A stretch of DNA of 64,000 nucleotides from Dioscorea cayenensis subsp. rotundata (GCF_009730915.1 NC_052477.1:29026420-29090419), one strand, 5' to 3'; positions 1 to 13,500 are shown, counted from the stretch's first letter. Notes: generated by a model not told the origin, from the letters alone. Program-made: numbers and translations.

Positions 1-121
1 GAAAGAGGGTCTAAACTCAATTCATACAAGTTTAAGAGTACATATGTATTAAGGTAATAAGTCCATTTCTATATATGTTCTTTATAATTATTTTATTTGC
101 ACTTTTGTAAAAAAAGATAAT

Positions 122-235
122 TTCAAGTACCTTTGCACTGAAGCATTTCAGAAGATTAAGCGCTCCCTCAACTTCATGAGCATCAGAGGAGCAAACTTCA
201 ACGGCAATTCAGAGCATAATCTAAACCTGGAGTAG
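122..235 (+). CDS. possible 3'-terminal exon of an unidentified upstream gene
   Basis: An open frame runs to a TAG at 233-235 and reads like real protein (it ends NSEHNLNLE), with balanced composition unlike the AT-rich sequence around it. A weak acceptor-like CAAG lies at 124-127. No start codon or upstream exon is visible because the window begins here. I do not recognise the family. A chance open frame is the main alternative. Confidence 0.25.
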   Translation, partial: FKYLCTEAFQKIKRSLNFMSIRGANFNGNSEHNLNLE

Positions 236-1740
236 TTCTCTACTCTTCCTCCTGGCTCGGGAAGGCCTTTGCTATCAGGCGGTAGTCTTTGTTGACAGAA
301 TTTCCTTCACCTGGTTCTTGTTATTTTTGTTCAGTTTTTTTCTACTCACTTCTAATGAGAGTCTGTTGTATGTTTTTCTTTTGTCTTTCTTCGTTTTGTA
401 CTGTATGTTTTTTTATTTTTTTATTAAAATAATATTTTATCCACTTTTATCAAAAATATATATATTATATATGGGTTTGTGTTGTTCCAAAGACGATAAT
501 TACATTGAATGGAAGCTTATATAATATACAGATAACAGTGACAGATTTTAAACTTTATTCAGTGATGTGTGACACTTTGTTTTCTTCCGTTTTTTTTTTA
601 GATTATTGCAAATGCCCATCCATGACATTTCAAGAATTTCGGTGAAAACTATGACTAAAGTAGCTATATTTATCAAGCATGTTATCAAAAGAACAAGAAG
701 TTTTCATTTTATTGATATTATATTGAGTATTACTCCCATGTCATATAAATAAATAAATGTTGTCTTGAATGCATGTAAGCATGTTGATGCTCTCTATTTT
801 TATTTGCCTGAACTTTAGAAAACCGATGAAACATTTGTAACTACCTTAACACATGACAATGTGAAAAACCTATGAATGGAAAACCACATTGAGTTATGAA
901 CTTAATTAAAAAATTTTCCCTTGTTAAATATAATTGTTTCATTGGATTTCAATAAATAATTATTAACCTCAAAATGTGCTCTGACTCAGTGTCTTGAATA
1001 TCTTGGACTCAAGCTCAGCTTTAACCCATCTATGATCTATATCTTCGTTTTCATTTTTCAAAAAGTGGTAGTTAACCATGAATTAATAGTCAAGATAATA
1101 CTTTATTCGGAGGGATTTTTGTTAAAAAAATACTCTATCAAACTTTTTTTTTTTAACAAATAGGCAATAAATATCTACCAGTTAAAAGAAATTAAAGACA
1201 TCCATATGTATAAAGAAAACTCAATAAGCATCTATTCTCTCACTTTGCATGGATTTTGGAGATTCGATCTCGAATCCTCTCCGAAATGCATGAGCATGTT
1301 ACACAAAGGACTTGGCGACTTAAACTTTTGATTTTTTAAAAAATTTTAATTTTAACCAAAACACTCAGTCAAGTGGTATTTATTAAAGGAACTAGGGTAC
1401 CTTCCCCTTACTAAAAACAAATAGTATATGAATAGTACCATATGAATGAATAGTGATAAATGAATAGTAATATACATATAAATACTATATATCCTACTTA
1501 AAAACATAAATAACCTAGTAAATATTATAATTGAATACTAAATATAAAAACTTAAAAAATAAAAATAAAATAACACACCAGACTTTTTAAGAAATCTCAA
1601 ATTTCAGTCTTACAGAATATAGTAGTGATAACTAATCTTTGTTACCGGTGTAGGCTTACTGCTCAAATTCCGTGTCACCGAATGTCCAAAACTCGTTCAC
1701 ATGTTATATAACAATATATATAAAAAAATATAAATAAGGG
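236..1740. other. AT-rich intergenic stretch
   Basis: No convincing gene is seen. The stretch holds homopolymers, short AT repeats and scattered stops in all frames; the longest open frame (318-524) is a low-complexity Phe/Leu string. Around 1240-1450 there are short pieces resembling decayed repeat ends, but none can be bounded. Confidence 0.6.
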
Positions 1741-1806
1741 CGGACTTGAAATCCTCTGGTTAATCAGACTTCATAAAACAGGTGGGGTCCGCTTAAAACC
1801 GTTAAA

Positions 1807-1928
1807 CCCGCCATTTCGATAAACCCTCCGGCACTTCGTTGCTAGAGCTCGATGATCATCAAATCCAAGCACCGTTCCACCATTCTCGAGAGAAAAACTA
1901 GGGCTGGTATCGATCCAACAAACCCTAG
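1807..1928 (+). promoter_or_regulatory. proximal promoter/5' leader of PDS5 with telo-box and E2F-like box
   Basis: AAACCCTAG at 1920-1928 matches the plant telo-box, common in promoters of growth and replication genes. CCCGCCATTTCG at 1807-1818 is one mismatch from an E2F half-site read on the other strand. Both sit 115-235 bp before the PDS5 ATG. A role in cell-cycle expression is inference from motifs alone. Confidence 0.3.
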
Positions 1929-2042
1929 ATCCTCTTCCTTCTCTTTCTATCCTATCTATTGTTCTTGATGCTGCGATTCTTCACCTGAGGCGCTTGGTTT
2001 GTAGGGATTTTTCAAGGTTTGGGTAGCGTGAAGTTTGGATTG

Positions 2043-5000
2043 ATGGCTTCACCGGGGAGTTTGCTTGAAATGAAGCTTATGGAGGTTGGACTCTTGCTTT
2101 TGCGGCCGCCGTCCACGGTGGAGGAACTCCTTTCCCTTCTTGATGTGAGTTTTTTCTCTGTTCTCTTGTTTTTGTGAAATATGCGGTTTTATCGGTGCAT
2201 TTAGATTTAGGGTTATCAAAAATGCTCTTTTTTTTGGGTTTGTTCTTGTGAGATCATTAATGTTCGTCCGTTCCCGTAAATAAATGAGCGAGAAAAATTA
2301 AAATATGAAGCGTTATTTTTTATTGGAGAATGCTTTAGCGAGATTTTTGTTGTAGTAGCTGCATTTTATATAATTTGTTGATAAGGAATAAGTAATTGTT
2401 TGGGTTAATTAGGGGCTGATGATAAAAAAAAAGGTTAGTATATTACTTGTAGTGAGGGATTGGGACAATTAAATGCCGGAAATTGATAATATCAGAGCTG
2501 AATTTGCTTGAACGTTTTGTTTTGTTTTTGTTTTGTTTTTTGTTTTTGTTTTTTTTTTTGACGCAGCATATCATTTATTGGTAAAATTTAAGCTGATTTG
2601 TGGTTCATATTGATTTTGGGTGAGGAGTTAATCATGGCTGTTCACATGCTGTCTGTTTAAAGTAGCAATGGTTCCTCTGATATGCCGAACCTTGCCTTGT
2701 ATAATTGATTTTTATCAATGAGTAATTATTATTGAAATTATAATGTAGGTTTTCAGTGCTCTTAAAATCCACTGTCTAATTAGAAGGGCGCATTTTTATC
2801 ATCTATAGGAACTTCTCAATAATGTATTGTTTATAGTTAATGCTATGATTGAAGTTCACCTGCTTCAGTCAGCTTCATTTGTGAACCATCATGCTTGTCT
2901 ATGGTCTAATTTCACTGATGGTTTTTTAGAGAACAAAGCTTTAGCATTTCTTGCTATATGCTCACGTTTTTTTTTTATTGGTTTTATTTAAGATGGAATT
3001 GTTCCCTTTTGAAATATATGCTTGACAGTTTTTCTTCTCTATTAGATATTTTAAAATTTCAAGGTTGTGGTTCCATATGTGAAAATGCAATTTCAGGTTA
3101 ATACTAGGATCGATAGTATTAGTGATAGTTAATGATTGAAGTTCACCTACTTCAGTCAGCTTCATTTGTGAAACCATCATGCTTGTTTATCATCTAATTC
3201 CACTGATGGGTTTTTAGCACACTTAGTTTTAGCATTTCTTGCTATTTGTACATTCTTTTTTTATCGGTTTTCTTTAACCTTGAATAGTTCCCTTTCTAAA
3301 TAGATGCTTGGATTTCATTGTCATGGTTCCATATGTTAAAATGAAATTATTATTATTACCGTTGTTGTTCTTGTTGTTCCCAGCGAACCGAAACTTTGTT
3401 GTCTGTAGTGGAGCAATCACCTTCTTCGACAATGACAACTTCACTTTTTCCTACAGTAATAGCACTGGTTTCCAAAGAAATATTCATACATCAAGATGAG
3501 GATATTAAACTTGGTGTAGCGTCTTGTATTAGTGAAATCACAAGAATAACATCACCGGAGGTCCCATATGATTATGATTTGATGAAGGTTTGGTTAAAAT
3601 TTTGTTTCAACATATATGCTATCTTAAGTATGTTGTGATGATTTTTTTTTTTTTTAACTTCCATCTTTTTAAATTTTTTGGTTATTGCCCAGGAGGCCTT
3701 CCAAAGGATTGTTGAAGCCTTTGAAAAGTTGGATGACATGACTAGTCAGTCATACCCAAGGAGAGTTTCAATCCTTGAAACTGTTGCTAAGGTTCGATCC
3801 TCTGTTGTGATGTTGGATCTTGAATGTGATGCATTAATTCTAGAGATGTTTCGTCATTTCCTGAGGACCATAGGGTGTGTACTCAGAAAATTCTTCTTGA
3901 TGCATAGTGCCAGCAAGTAAGTACACAAAGCTATAGGTCTGATAATGTTCTTTTCAGGTCAAATAATTCAGAAAATGTCTTTTTCTTAATGGAAAATATT
4001 ATGACATTCGTGTTGGAAGAGTGTGAAGATATCCCCTCCGAGTTTCTCTCATGCCTCTTAACCTCATTAAAGAAAGATAGTAAGGTGAGTTAATTGGGTG
4101 AATGGTGCTATTCATCAATCCTTCAAAATGATATTTTTCTTCATGATGAATTATTGGTTTCCAGAATATTTTACCCACTAGTCGCAGATTAGCAGAGAAA
4201 GTTATTGCAAACTGTGGCGCTAAGTTGAAACCATACTTGGTGGATACGTTGAATTCAACTGGTGTTCCTTTATCTGATTACTGTGATATTGTTGCTTCAA
4301 TCTGCCAAGGAAAGTCTGATGATTTCGATCAAGATGGTTTAGAGCCTTCTAATGAGCATTTGGTCCGTATTCCTCTGCCTTATTATATAATTCAGACGTG
4401 GGTTAATTTTTAATATTTAATTCATTGGTTGTGTGATTTGATTTTAATGCATCTGGGTATCATAGTGTTGTGTTTACCCCTATTTATTTGTCATTATTTG
4501 CCTTTTACTATGATGACTCTTGAATAAAAAACTTTAGCATGAGTTAGAAAATCAAATGTTTCACCGGCATTAGAATCGTATTTATAAGTTGACTTCAACT
4601 TTAAGAACCAGTATCTCTGAATCATTGGTTGATTCTTTCCTTGGATAGTATTCCTGCTGCCATTCAGACATCTGCTTGGAATTTGGAGACAATTTTTTCT
4701 TTCTGAGATGTTAAACTCATCACAAACAGCTCAGCGAGCTGCCTATCCCCTACTCAAGGATCCTTATCCATTCATTTTTATCTCGTTTTCAGATAAGGAT
4801 TTCAGATTAGTAATATCAACTATGTCAGCATGGAAAGATTCATTCCACATAAATAAATCCCAAAGGTTATCCAGCCTGAGATCTTTCATCTGCATACTAC
4901 ATGAACCATAATCCATGTCATGAAAGTAGGCTTATAACAAGAGGAATACTGGATATCCAAGGTATATAATAGACATCAGAAGTCAAATAAGAACAACCAG

Positions 5001-8000
5001 ATTGGAACAAATAGACACAGCAACAAGCGAGATAGACCTAAAAGCATAAGATACTTTGGGTCTCTGTTTATGCTGCCAAATATCCAAGTTCCTATATTTC
5101 TCATAAGATGCGCCCAAATTTTATCTTGCTGAGATAAGCTAACACATGTTCACCCCTCACAGCATTCTTAACGTCCCTCAAATCCCTAACTTGAAAGCCG
5201 TCCTCAGCATGCTTTTTAATTGCTCAAATTAGTACAGATGAACCTCTGAACTAGTTTAGAAATGTTGTTGAGGACAAGTTTCCAAGTATTAAGCCAATTA
5301 CAAGGGAGAACTAGAAGAACAGCGTTAGCAAGCACAATCCAACCATATATCTAAGAATTGAGGCTTTCAACTGGCTAACTTATGCTCCACTTTGATTTTG
5401 GTGTAGTTTAATTAATTATTCATTCTTGATATCATCCCACTCATTCTGCTTGCTTGGAATTGTTTTTGTATAAGTAATGGCTTTACCACATATTCTTATC
5501 TTATGTTTTTGTCAGAATTTTGGAAAGGAAAATAACAAGGATCTGAATGAGACACTAGTTGGTTCCAAGATCAAAGTATGGTGGCCAGAGGACAAGTTGT
5601 AAGGATTTCTAATCTGAATCTGCTTTTGGATATAGCGATCTTGATTAGAAAAAAAATGATTCTCAAAGGTGTAAATTTATTCAAATATGAACATACAATT
5701 TTGCATGTTTTCAGAATTAAATTGGTTCTCTATAATTCCATTCTGAGGAAAAAAATTGTGTATGAATTTATTTGCTTGACGTTTACATGATTGTCTTTTG
5801 GTGTTGTGTTATTTTATTATGCTCTCAATAGGATCCATGTACCCTTCTTGATTAGAAAAAATGGTTCTCAAAGGTGTAAGTTTATTCAAATATGAACATA
5901 CAATTTTGCATGTTTTCAGAATTAAATTGGTTCTCTATAATTCCATTCTGAGGAAAAAATTGTGTATGAATTTATTTGCTTGACGTTTACATGATTGTCT
6001 TTTGGTGTTCTGTTATTTTATCATGCTCTCAATAGGATCCATGTACCCTTCTTTAGTTGTGTGAGAACTTGCCTCTGATATAATTTCCTTGTCTGTTTTT
6101 CTGTTTGCTTTTGCTTTATGTCTTATTCTATATTACCCTGTGATAGTACCATCTTTGTGAAATAAGACTGATTGTTTTCTATGCTCTGTATGCAGGCACA
6201 AGCAGGTTGAAACCACTGATTTTTTTCACTGATATTTGTGTATTCTTCATTATCAAACCTTTTTGTAGGAATTTTTTTAGACATATCTATCTACTTTAAA
6301 CATAATCAGATATGGTTTTTGGATTTGTATGCTAAGTTCAGCCTGATTGATTACTAAGCCGTGCTCTTAGTTTTGACTCAGGCTACATACGATTCCTGCT
6401 ATATGCAATATTTTTTCATCTAGAATTTTATTTTATTACTTTTTAAAACTTCTCAGTGAATCTATATAGTTCTAATTGTTTGATGGCATCGAGGAGTGTG
6501 CACTTCTATTATATTTTTTGTGTTTGAAAATGCACAAGGGTGGTGTAAATCGAGCTTAATATAATGTTTCTTTATCAGCATCAAGTAGTGCAAATTGAGT
6601 TGGTCAAATAGAGTCTTTGAAAGCTTATTGCTGTATTCCTTATTGCAGATTTTATCATGGTATTGTTGAAGCTTTTGAGCCAACCACAAAGAGGCATAAA
6701 GTACGAAGTTTCAGATTTTGCAAATCGTTCTTCATTTGTTAGTGCTTCTTTTATTGATAAAGTAGTATAATGGAGTTGATAATTTAGAGGTATTTCAGTC
6801 TTTTCATTTATTAAACCTTTTATACTAAACACCAAACAAGTGATGAAGACAGAAATATCCAACTTATTAACATTATAATGCTCTTATAATATGTTATTCT
6901 TCAGTGTGATTCTGGAATGGTGACATGCTCATTGTTTTGGTGATATATGCTTCATTAGTTATTTAATGTTTGTTTTCTACAGGTTGTATACTCAGACGGT
7001 GATGTTGAAATATTGCTACTAAAGAATGAGCGATATGAACTAATTGAAGAGGTGGGCAATGGAAACTCTTCACTTTTCTGTGCTTTTTAGCTGTCATGTG
7101 CACTATACTACCTGTCAAATCACAATATATTTTCGCAGTCAATAAGAATTCTGTGCTATGACTGAAATCAACTATAACATTTGGATTATGTCCTTAGAAA
7201 ATATGTGATGCTACTTTGGACAACAATTGAATGAGGAAATAATATTTTTTTTAACTCTTTGATATGAAGATAACTTCATTTATTAAAATATAATTGATCA
7301 AAGACAACATTTGATTGGAGCCGAAGTCATCAAGAAAAATTTGATTTGGAGATAATTCAATTATTGGAATGATGAAGATTTTTGAAATCTGGTGACAGCT
7401 TGATTATAATTTTTGTTATCATTTTGTATTCATGAAACAGGATGACTACATCAGTTTCTATCTTTTATTTTCCTATTAAATTCAATTGTAGTGTTAAAAT
7501 TGTAATTATCTATGTTTTATTTGTTAATTTGGATATTATTTATGTAATTTTGTTCTTCTTAAAAGTGTCTTGCTTATTTATTCTTCTACCAGGGGCAAGA
7601 TGAACTTACTCGAAGTCCTAATGGACCTTCAAAAGGGTAAGTGTTCCATATGATTGATCATTGTGTATTTTCTTGCTGAATTCTATTAAATTTATTTCAA
7701 GATAATCAATATCCTATTCTAGTACATTTCTTTTTTAACCCTGCTTTCTTTCACGTATCTTTTTATTATGACCGTCTCCTAGAAAAAAGAATGCCGGATA
7801 GTTGTGCCAAATTTTTTTTTTTTTGGTTACTTTCAAACCGTTGTTGTTGTTGTTGTTAATATACTCAAAGGCTATTTTATGTTTCTTGTACATTTGGAGT
7901 TTATTTTTGTCCAGTAATTAGTTCTTTCACGTAGCTACAAAAGCTTTCTTATATCATATTTCTCCAATTGCCATTAAAACAGATGGTGAGGTAAGAAAGC

Positions 8001-8381
8001 AAAAAGAGCGTGCGTGTGTGTGTGTGACGATACTCAAGGCAGTTGTGTATTTTCTTGCTGATGATAAATTCTCTTTAAGATAATGAATATTCTATTCTAG
8101 TACATTTATTTTTTATTTTAACCCTGTTTTCTTTCATGTATCTTTTTCTTGTGATCATCTCCTAGAGCAAGAATGCGGATAGTTGTGCCATGTTGTTTTG
8201 GGCTACTTTCAAACCGTTGTTGTTGTTAATATGCTCAAAGGCAGTTATTTGTTTCTTGTACATTTGGAGTTTATGTTTTTGTCCAGTAATTAGTTCTTCC
8301 ACTTAGCTACAAAAGCTTTCTTATATCATATTTCTCTAATTGCCATTAAAACAGATGATGAAGTAAGAAAGCAAAAAGAGC

Positions 8382-8417
<36 letters not shown>

Positions 8418-9100
8418 GACAATACTCAAGGCAGTTCTATGTTTCTTATTCATCCAGTGTTTATTTTTCTCCAGTAATTAGTTCTTCCATTCTGCTATGA
8501 AAGCTCTCTTATATTTCTCTAAATGCCATTAAAACAGGTGGCGAGGCAAGAAAACAAAATGTTCAGAATCTGTACCTAGAGCGGCAAAGAAAGAAACATT
8601 GTTGAAGAGGTGGGAAAAATCTCGGTCAGTTGTCGAAGGTTTTAACAGTAAGAATGGAAGTTATATCAGAAAGCTTAGAGGAAAGCCTAAAGTTATCTAC
8701 CCAACATGTTATTGGTCTGTGTGCTTCTTCAAGCAAATACAATGCAAAGCCTGCAAACAAAATTCCAGAGATCAATTCCAGAGCATGTAATCACAGTGCA
8801 GAGGAGCACCTGGACAGGTCCATGAATGTTAAATCCGAAGCCAACATTAATTCCGATGATGAAACACTGGCTACTGCTATGCAGTTGAAGAATGCTGACA
8901 GATATATTCCAAAAACCAGCCGGAAATTTAAAAGGCCGATGACTTACTCTTCTGGTAAATCTAATGTGAGTGGTGGTTCTTGGATGAAAGTTAAATCGAG
9001 AGTTCAACAAAGCAAGTTTCAAGCTGCCGAGACTTCTCAAGATGATAACTTTTTTGCTGCTGCAAGTGCTAAGAAGCGCCTGAGAGATGGCTACAGTTAG
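2043..9100 (+). CDS. PDS5-like sister chromatid cohesion protein (HEAT part + Tudor-like domain)
   Basis: PDS5 proteins bind cohesin on chromatin in the nucleus and tune cohesion and repair. Exons, all in phase: 2043-2144, 3384-3587, 3693-3874, 3958-4084, 4165-4362 (weak donor), 5516-5598, 6649-6700, 6983-7051, 7593-7636, and the last from 8538. The N-terminal ~210 residues match plant PDS5 (SVASCISEITRI, SILETVAKVRS, MLDLECDALILEMF). Exons 6-8 encode the Tudor-like domain (GSKIKVWWPEDK, FYHGIVEAFEP, KRHKVVYSDGDVEIL). The linker between the two is short, so the product is small (437 aa as read). In the last exon the frame entered stops at 8790, while a coding-like frame one base off stays open to 9100 with a basic C-terminus (KKRLRD). 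An extra A in the run at 8615-8619, or a 58-nt intron 8572-8629, would reconcile them; about 540 aa then results. The family call is sure, the 3' structure is not. Confidence 0.88.
2840..3345. repeat. 287-bp tandem duplication in PDS5 intron 1
   Basis: A block starting GATTGAAGTTCACCT at 2847 recurs at 3134 (period about 287). Shared later landmarks include the GCTTCATTTGTGAA and TTAGCATTTCTTGCTAT segments and GGTTCCATATGT at 3069 and 3326. The copies have diverged by scattered substitutions and small indels. Confidence 0.8.
4690..5400 (-). mobile_element. decayed LINE fragment (reverse transcriptase 3' part) in PDS5 intron 5
   Basis: Read on the minus strand this intronic stretch gives broken pieces resembling the region after the reverse transcriptase core of plant L1-type LINEs: a VRDLRDVKNA stretch, then DIWQHKQRPKVS and SICSNLVVLI, interrupted by many stops and frame changes. 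It lies antisense to the host gene. No ends, poly(A) tail or target duplication can be placed. The assignment rests on weak protein resemblance only. Confidence 0.4.
5639..6053. repeat. 207-bp tandem duplication in PDS5 intron 6
   Basis: The segment beginning TTGATTAGAAAAAA at 5641 is repeated from 5848 and nearly identical through GGATCCATGTACCCTTCTT at both copy ends. Only a few substitutions separate the copies, so this duplication is recent compared with that in intron 1. Confidence 0.92.
7660..8560. repeat. tandem duplication (about 2.4 copies, ~380 bp) reaching into the last PDS5 exon
   Basis: Copy 1 covers about 7660-8035, copy 2 about 8042-8424, and a partial third runs 8425-8560 across the real acceptor of the last exon. 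Each copy carries the acceptor context CCATTAAAACAG followed by a diverged version of the first exon bases (GTGGCGAGGCAAG in the true exon; ATGGTGAGGTAAG and ATGATGAAGTAAG in copies 1 and 2). A (TG)n tract at 8383-8418 ends copy 2. Confidence 0.85.
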
Positions 9101-10559
9101 CCAAGCATGGCTGTGTGGAATGTTAGTAATGATTTTCATTTTGGATGTTAATCTATTTGTATATATGATGCTTGTTTAGAAGAAATTATCTTGGATTTTC
9201 ATCCTTCAGGCTGTGTTTTCAATCGTTCTAACTTATGTAGTATGCTTTCTTTTATGTGTGTGGGAAGATCATGATTTAAGGGAATGTATTTTGAAAATTG
9301 ATGTGGAGGAAGAACAAATTTATAGTTAATTCTAATCATATTAAAGTATTTTTCAAATGAAAATTTTAATTTAATAATAGATATTTATTAGTATTTTTTT
9401 TTTAAAAAAATATTAATAAACATTTATTTTCATAATTAAATCTTATTTGGTGAATGTTTATAAAGCTTGGCTTTTCTTGTAATGATACCGGGTTGATTTG
9501 CCTTTTTAATAAATTAAAGGATACACATCACTTAATATACCCTGTTGTAATGTTAAACTATTTCATATATATCTTATTATTTTAAAATGTTTTTTTTAAA
9601 AAATTTTTTTTAAAATGACCCGAGACTTATTTGGATCCAAACACTATGTAAAATTTTCTCTGCTATTAATATATATATATATATATATTATATATACACA
9701 CACACAAGCACTTCACTGTCACAAATAACTATGTTGTCAGTCTTCATTTTGTTTAAGACAAGGCAGTACAAAATTGTTGTAATGCCACCCCACCTGTTCT
9801 CATCAAAAATATAGTGATGAAACCTAATTCACTCATCTGTTAAAAATTGGGACTAAAAACACTAAAATCCAATTAGGCATTTATCATGCATCCCGCACCA
9901 AAAAAACTGTAATCAACATAACTGGATCCTTTGAATCTCTGTGCATATAATTCTAATGAAATTAATTGCCAAACCAACAAAGGCAGCAAATTTGGAAGGA
10001 GACCATGAAAAATCACAAAAGGAAAACAAAATTTTATAAATAAATTCCATTTGTCTCTTATTTTTTCTTTTTCCATTCAACAAAAGAACGGAGAATATGT
10101 ACAAAGATAGTCCTCGGCTCTTTTCCGCTTATTTCCTTTGATACCGAAACACCGATCCTCCTCCATCAATTAGGCTCACCTTTTTTTTTTTTGGGCCTCT
10201 ATTGATTCTATAAGCTAATGGGCAGATCTCAGACTGCATCAGAAAGGATAACAGGTACAGACCTGGCCAAAATGGAAAGCAATGAGAGATGATTTCAAAA
10301 ATATCCAAGCAGCCCAACTTCCAAACATATAAGTTCACCATCATTCTTCAATGCATTGCCAAACAAACATCAGCACTTATAGTTATCTAAGTATTGCAAA
10401 TTTTGTTCACTTACCGGGAAAAAAACAAGAGGGCTCTTCTCTTCCGAAAGGGTGATCATGATGGCAATGGAGACAAGTCAAAACCTATAAACAACGGGCA
10501 TCCTCCCAAATGCTCGCCAAAAAGCTATAATAAAAAAAGGTTAAACAAGAGTAAGAAAA
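9101..10559. other. region between convergent PDS5 and SIZ1: 3' UTRs and AT-rich spacer
   Basis: PDS5 (+) and SIZ1 (-) end toward each other here. The spacer holds A/T runs, a (TA)n tract at about 9668-9690 and an adjacent CA run. No open frame has recognisable content. Part of 9800-10559 is probably SIZ1 3' UTR, but polyadenylation sites cannot be fixed. Confidence 0.6.
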
Positions 10560-13500
10560 CTAATCTGAATCACTAGGTATCCTTAAGTACTGGCGTTGCC
10601 GAACAGAACGTTGTTGGCGAGGATATGTAAAGAAGGCGTCCTCAGATCTCTGGTTGTTTGTTCTCGGTTTGTTAGATTGGTTGTTGCCACAATCATTTAG
10701 TAGCAAAGATGCTGCATGGGTAATTCTAAAATGTTAGATCATATGCTATATCGAGATATGCGGTAGAAAAGATGTTCTAACAAATTGTTTTGGTTAAGAA
10801 TAAAAATACTGAAAATGTGTACCAAAAAACGAGTACCCAGAATAAAGAATAAAAAATGAGTTGCAGAGATTGAATTAAAAAAAAAAACTATTACATGCGC
10901 GCACACACGCACGTGCGCAAACGCACACAAAAGAAAACATCATACTGAAGATCTAATTCAGAAAGCATGAGAGCAGTAAAGAGGATGCAAAAGAGTAGCA
11001 AGCAAGTAAATAATAATAATAATAATAATAACAACAATGATACAACCAAATTGTGGATTGAAAATTAAATCACTATTTAATCTTCTGCATCAATTTTCTA
11101 TTTCATTTCAAAAATTTTGTTCTGGTAACACAACAAAATAGGCTTGGCTTTAAGTATTTCAAGTATTAAATTTTCAGTTTCTCTTCTAAAATGACTAGAT
11201 ATGTCTGCGCAATCTTGAATGCAACCCAAATATAAATTTATCAAGTTATTTCTAAACGAATGCAAAAAGTATGGCGAACAATTTCCAAAGACTTCAAAGT
11301 ATCAAATATTCATTGCAGAAAAAAAAAGCACCTAAAGTCAAATGTAGACCATCAGGAATGCACCTGTATTAGCTAATGACTCCATTCTACTCCCTTTTGG
11401 GGCAAACTTATGCTGTGATGTCATCTGATTTGTCGGAGCATCATTTTTGTCCCCACCAGCAGCTAGTCTTAAAGATATCCAATCATCAGAATGACCAATG
11501 CTTCCCATTTCAGCATGTCCAGTTAGATCAGACTGTAGTGGAACAACAGTGGACCGACTTGGAAGAAAAATTTGCAAGGAGGGATCATCATGATCAAATG
11601 CAAGAGGATTATCAACCAGTGATAGATTCATTTCTGCATCAGAATGAGTTGTTGGGTGATCCTGGACTTGAGAAGCATTCCCTAATACATCATTGGCTAC
11701 CAAATCATAGCCGTTCATAGCTGCATCCATCAAAGAATCTGGAGCATCAGTTTCTGTCTCAAAAAGTCGGAAGCCATTTCCTGTCTGAGGGCCACTCTGC
11801 AAAGGCCAGGGTGGCAACTCAAGATCATCAACATTATTGTCAAAAAAAACAGGAGATGGAGTGCTACTGGTCCCAAGCACAGGGTCATCATGCATTCTTC
11901 CTGAAATTTCAGATTGATTGATAGAAAATGTAACACCAGTTGGAACACTTGTACCAGCACCATAGCCGTCTTTAGGAGAAACAATTTTATTATTATCCTC
12001 CTCAGAATCACTGATTTCAATAACAACCGGATCTTTGAATGTAGCAGAAGGGATTCTACTAACATCATGGGTTGGATCAAAGCCAAGCGAGAGAGAATCA
12101 AGCTCGTGACCATTATTCAGAGAAAAATCAAAATGTCCCCCACCATCTTGATTAACACTAACATCTTCCCCATCTTTGTAACTACCAGTGGCACTGCTGC
12201 TCATAGGTATGGCATTTTGGCCATAATTTTCAAATTTGTCAAACACATAGTTTTCTTCAGGCTTGCTAAGTTCCCAGTTTCCATTGCGATCTCTTTTGAT
12301 TCCTAATATCAAACTTGTCTGACCTTCAGGTGCACCTTCCTGTTTAACCCGCTTTATCTCTGGTCTAGGTTCAATTTCCAAATCATTTGAAGCACAAAGA
12401 TCACCATCAGGTAGATGCCACCGAGCAAAATTCCCTAATTCAGTTCCATTCTTAACACGCCACATACCATCAGGCTTCACATCAAGCTCAGTCACATCTT
12501 CCTCACAGTTTCGCATCTATATTCAACAAAGAATAATTGGTACCAGGTGGGACTGGAATCACCATTTCATGAATAAATACAAAGCCAAAGATAACTAAGA
12601 CACTTACCAAGGACGTGATGCGATTAAAGTATGGATCAATTATAATATTTTCCAACTGATAGTTCTTAAGACAAATTGGGCATTGCCACTGCACAAAAAG
12701 GTTACTCAGCACAAGAATCAGTAGAAGAACAATATAAGAGCAACAACATCTCACAAAAGAAGATAATCTCACTTTTCGAGAGCGTTGATTAAGTTCAACA
12801 AAAGTATCTAGGTCAAAACAAGCCAAGTGAGCACAAGGCTTGAATCTTCCAGCAACCCTTATTCGAGATCCACTCATCTGAACACATAAAAGAAACAGGA
12901 TTTTCTTAAATTTAGCATCTGCAGGTTCTCTAAATCCATAAAACTGATGCCGGCCTGCAGTTGGTACATAACCACAAAAAAAAGAAGAAAAAAGCCACAA
13001 AACTTGTGAGAATTTTCTGTTCTGAAAAAATAAAAGCCTGGTATTCACAAACATTTCTAATTTTGTTGAACTAAATAGCAGCAGAAGACAGAAAATTCAA
13101 AGAATTAGGAGAGCATGGAAAAACAAAAAGAAATACCCAACTGACTTGGTACCCAATTTCCCAATGAACAGAAAGTCGACATGCACATGATTTAAGAAAT
13201 ATTGCGAGAAACAACAGAAGTCAAGAGAACAGCTGAAGATTGTAAGCATACATGTATAAACCAATAGTAAACATATTACGAACTACAGAACTACTGACAC
13301 AACTTACTGGGCAGCGAAGATTGACAGTGACTGAATCAGCAACAACTTCTAAATCACTGTCACCATCTTCATCCTCTGCAGTAGCACCCCCACGCAAGCA
13401 ACGACGAACACGGGCAAGGGCATCCTCAAAACTCTCCCCTTCTGCTTCTTTTGGTATCAAGTTTAGGACCTAGGCATCAAAAGTGATGTAAATACAATTC

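Noticed and set aside
318-524. 68-codon open frame rich in Phe/Leu
   Set aside because: AT-driven low complexity with no support on either side.
8729-9139. Minus-strand open frame of 136 codons opposite the PDS5 last exon
   Set aside because: Shadow of the real plus-strand coding sequence; no promoter, no family resemblance.
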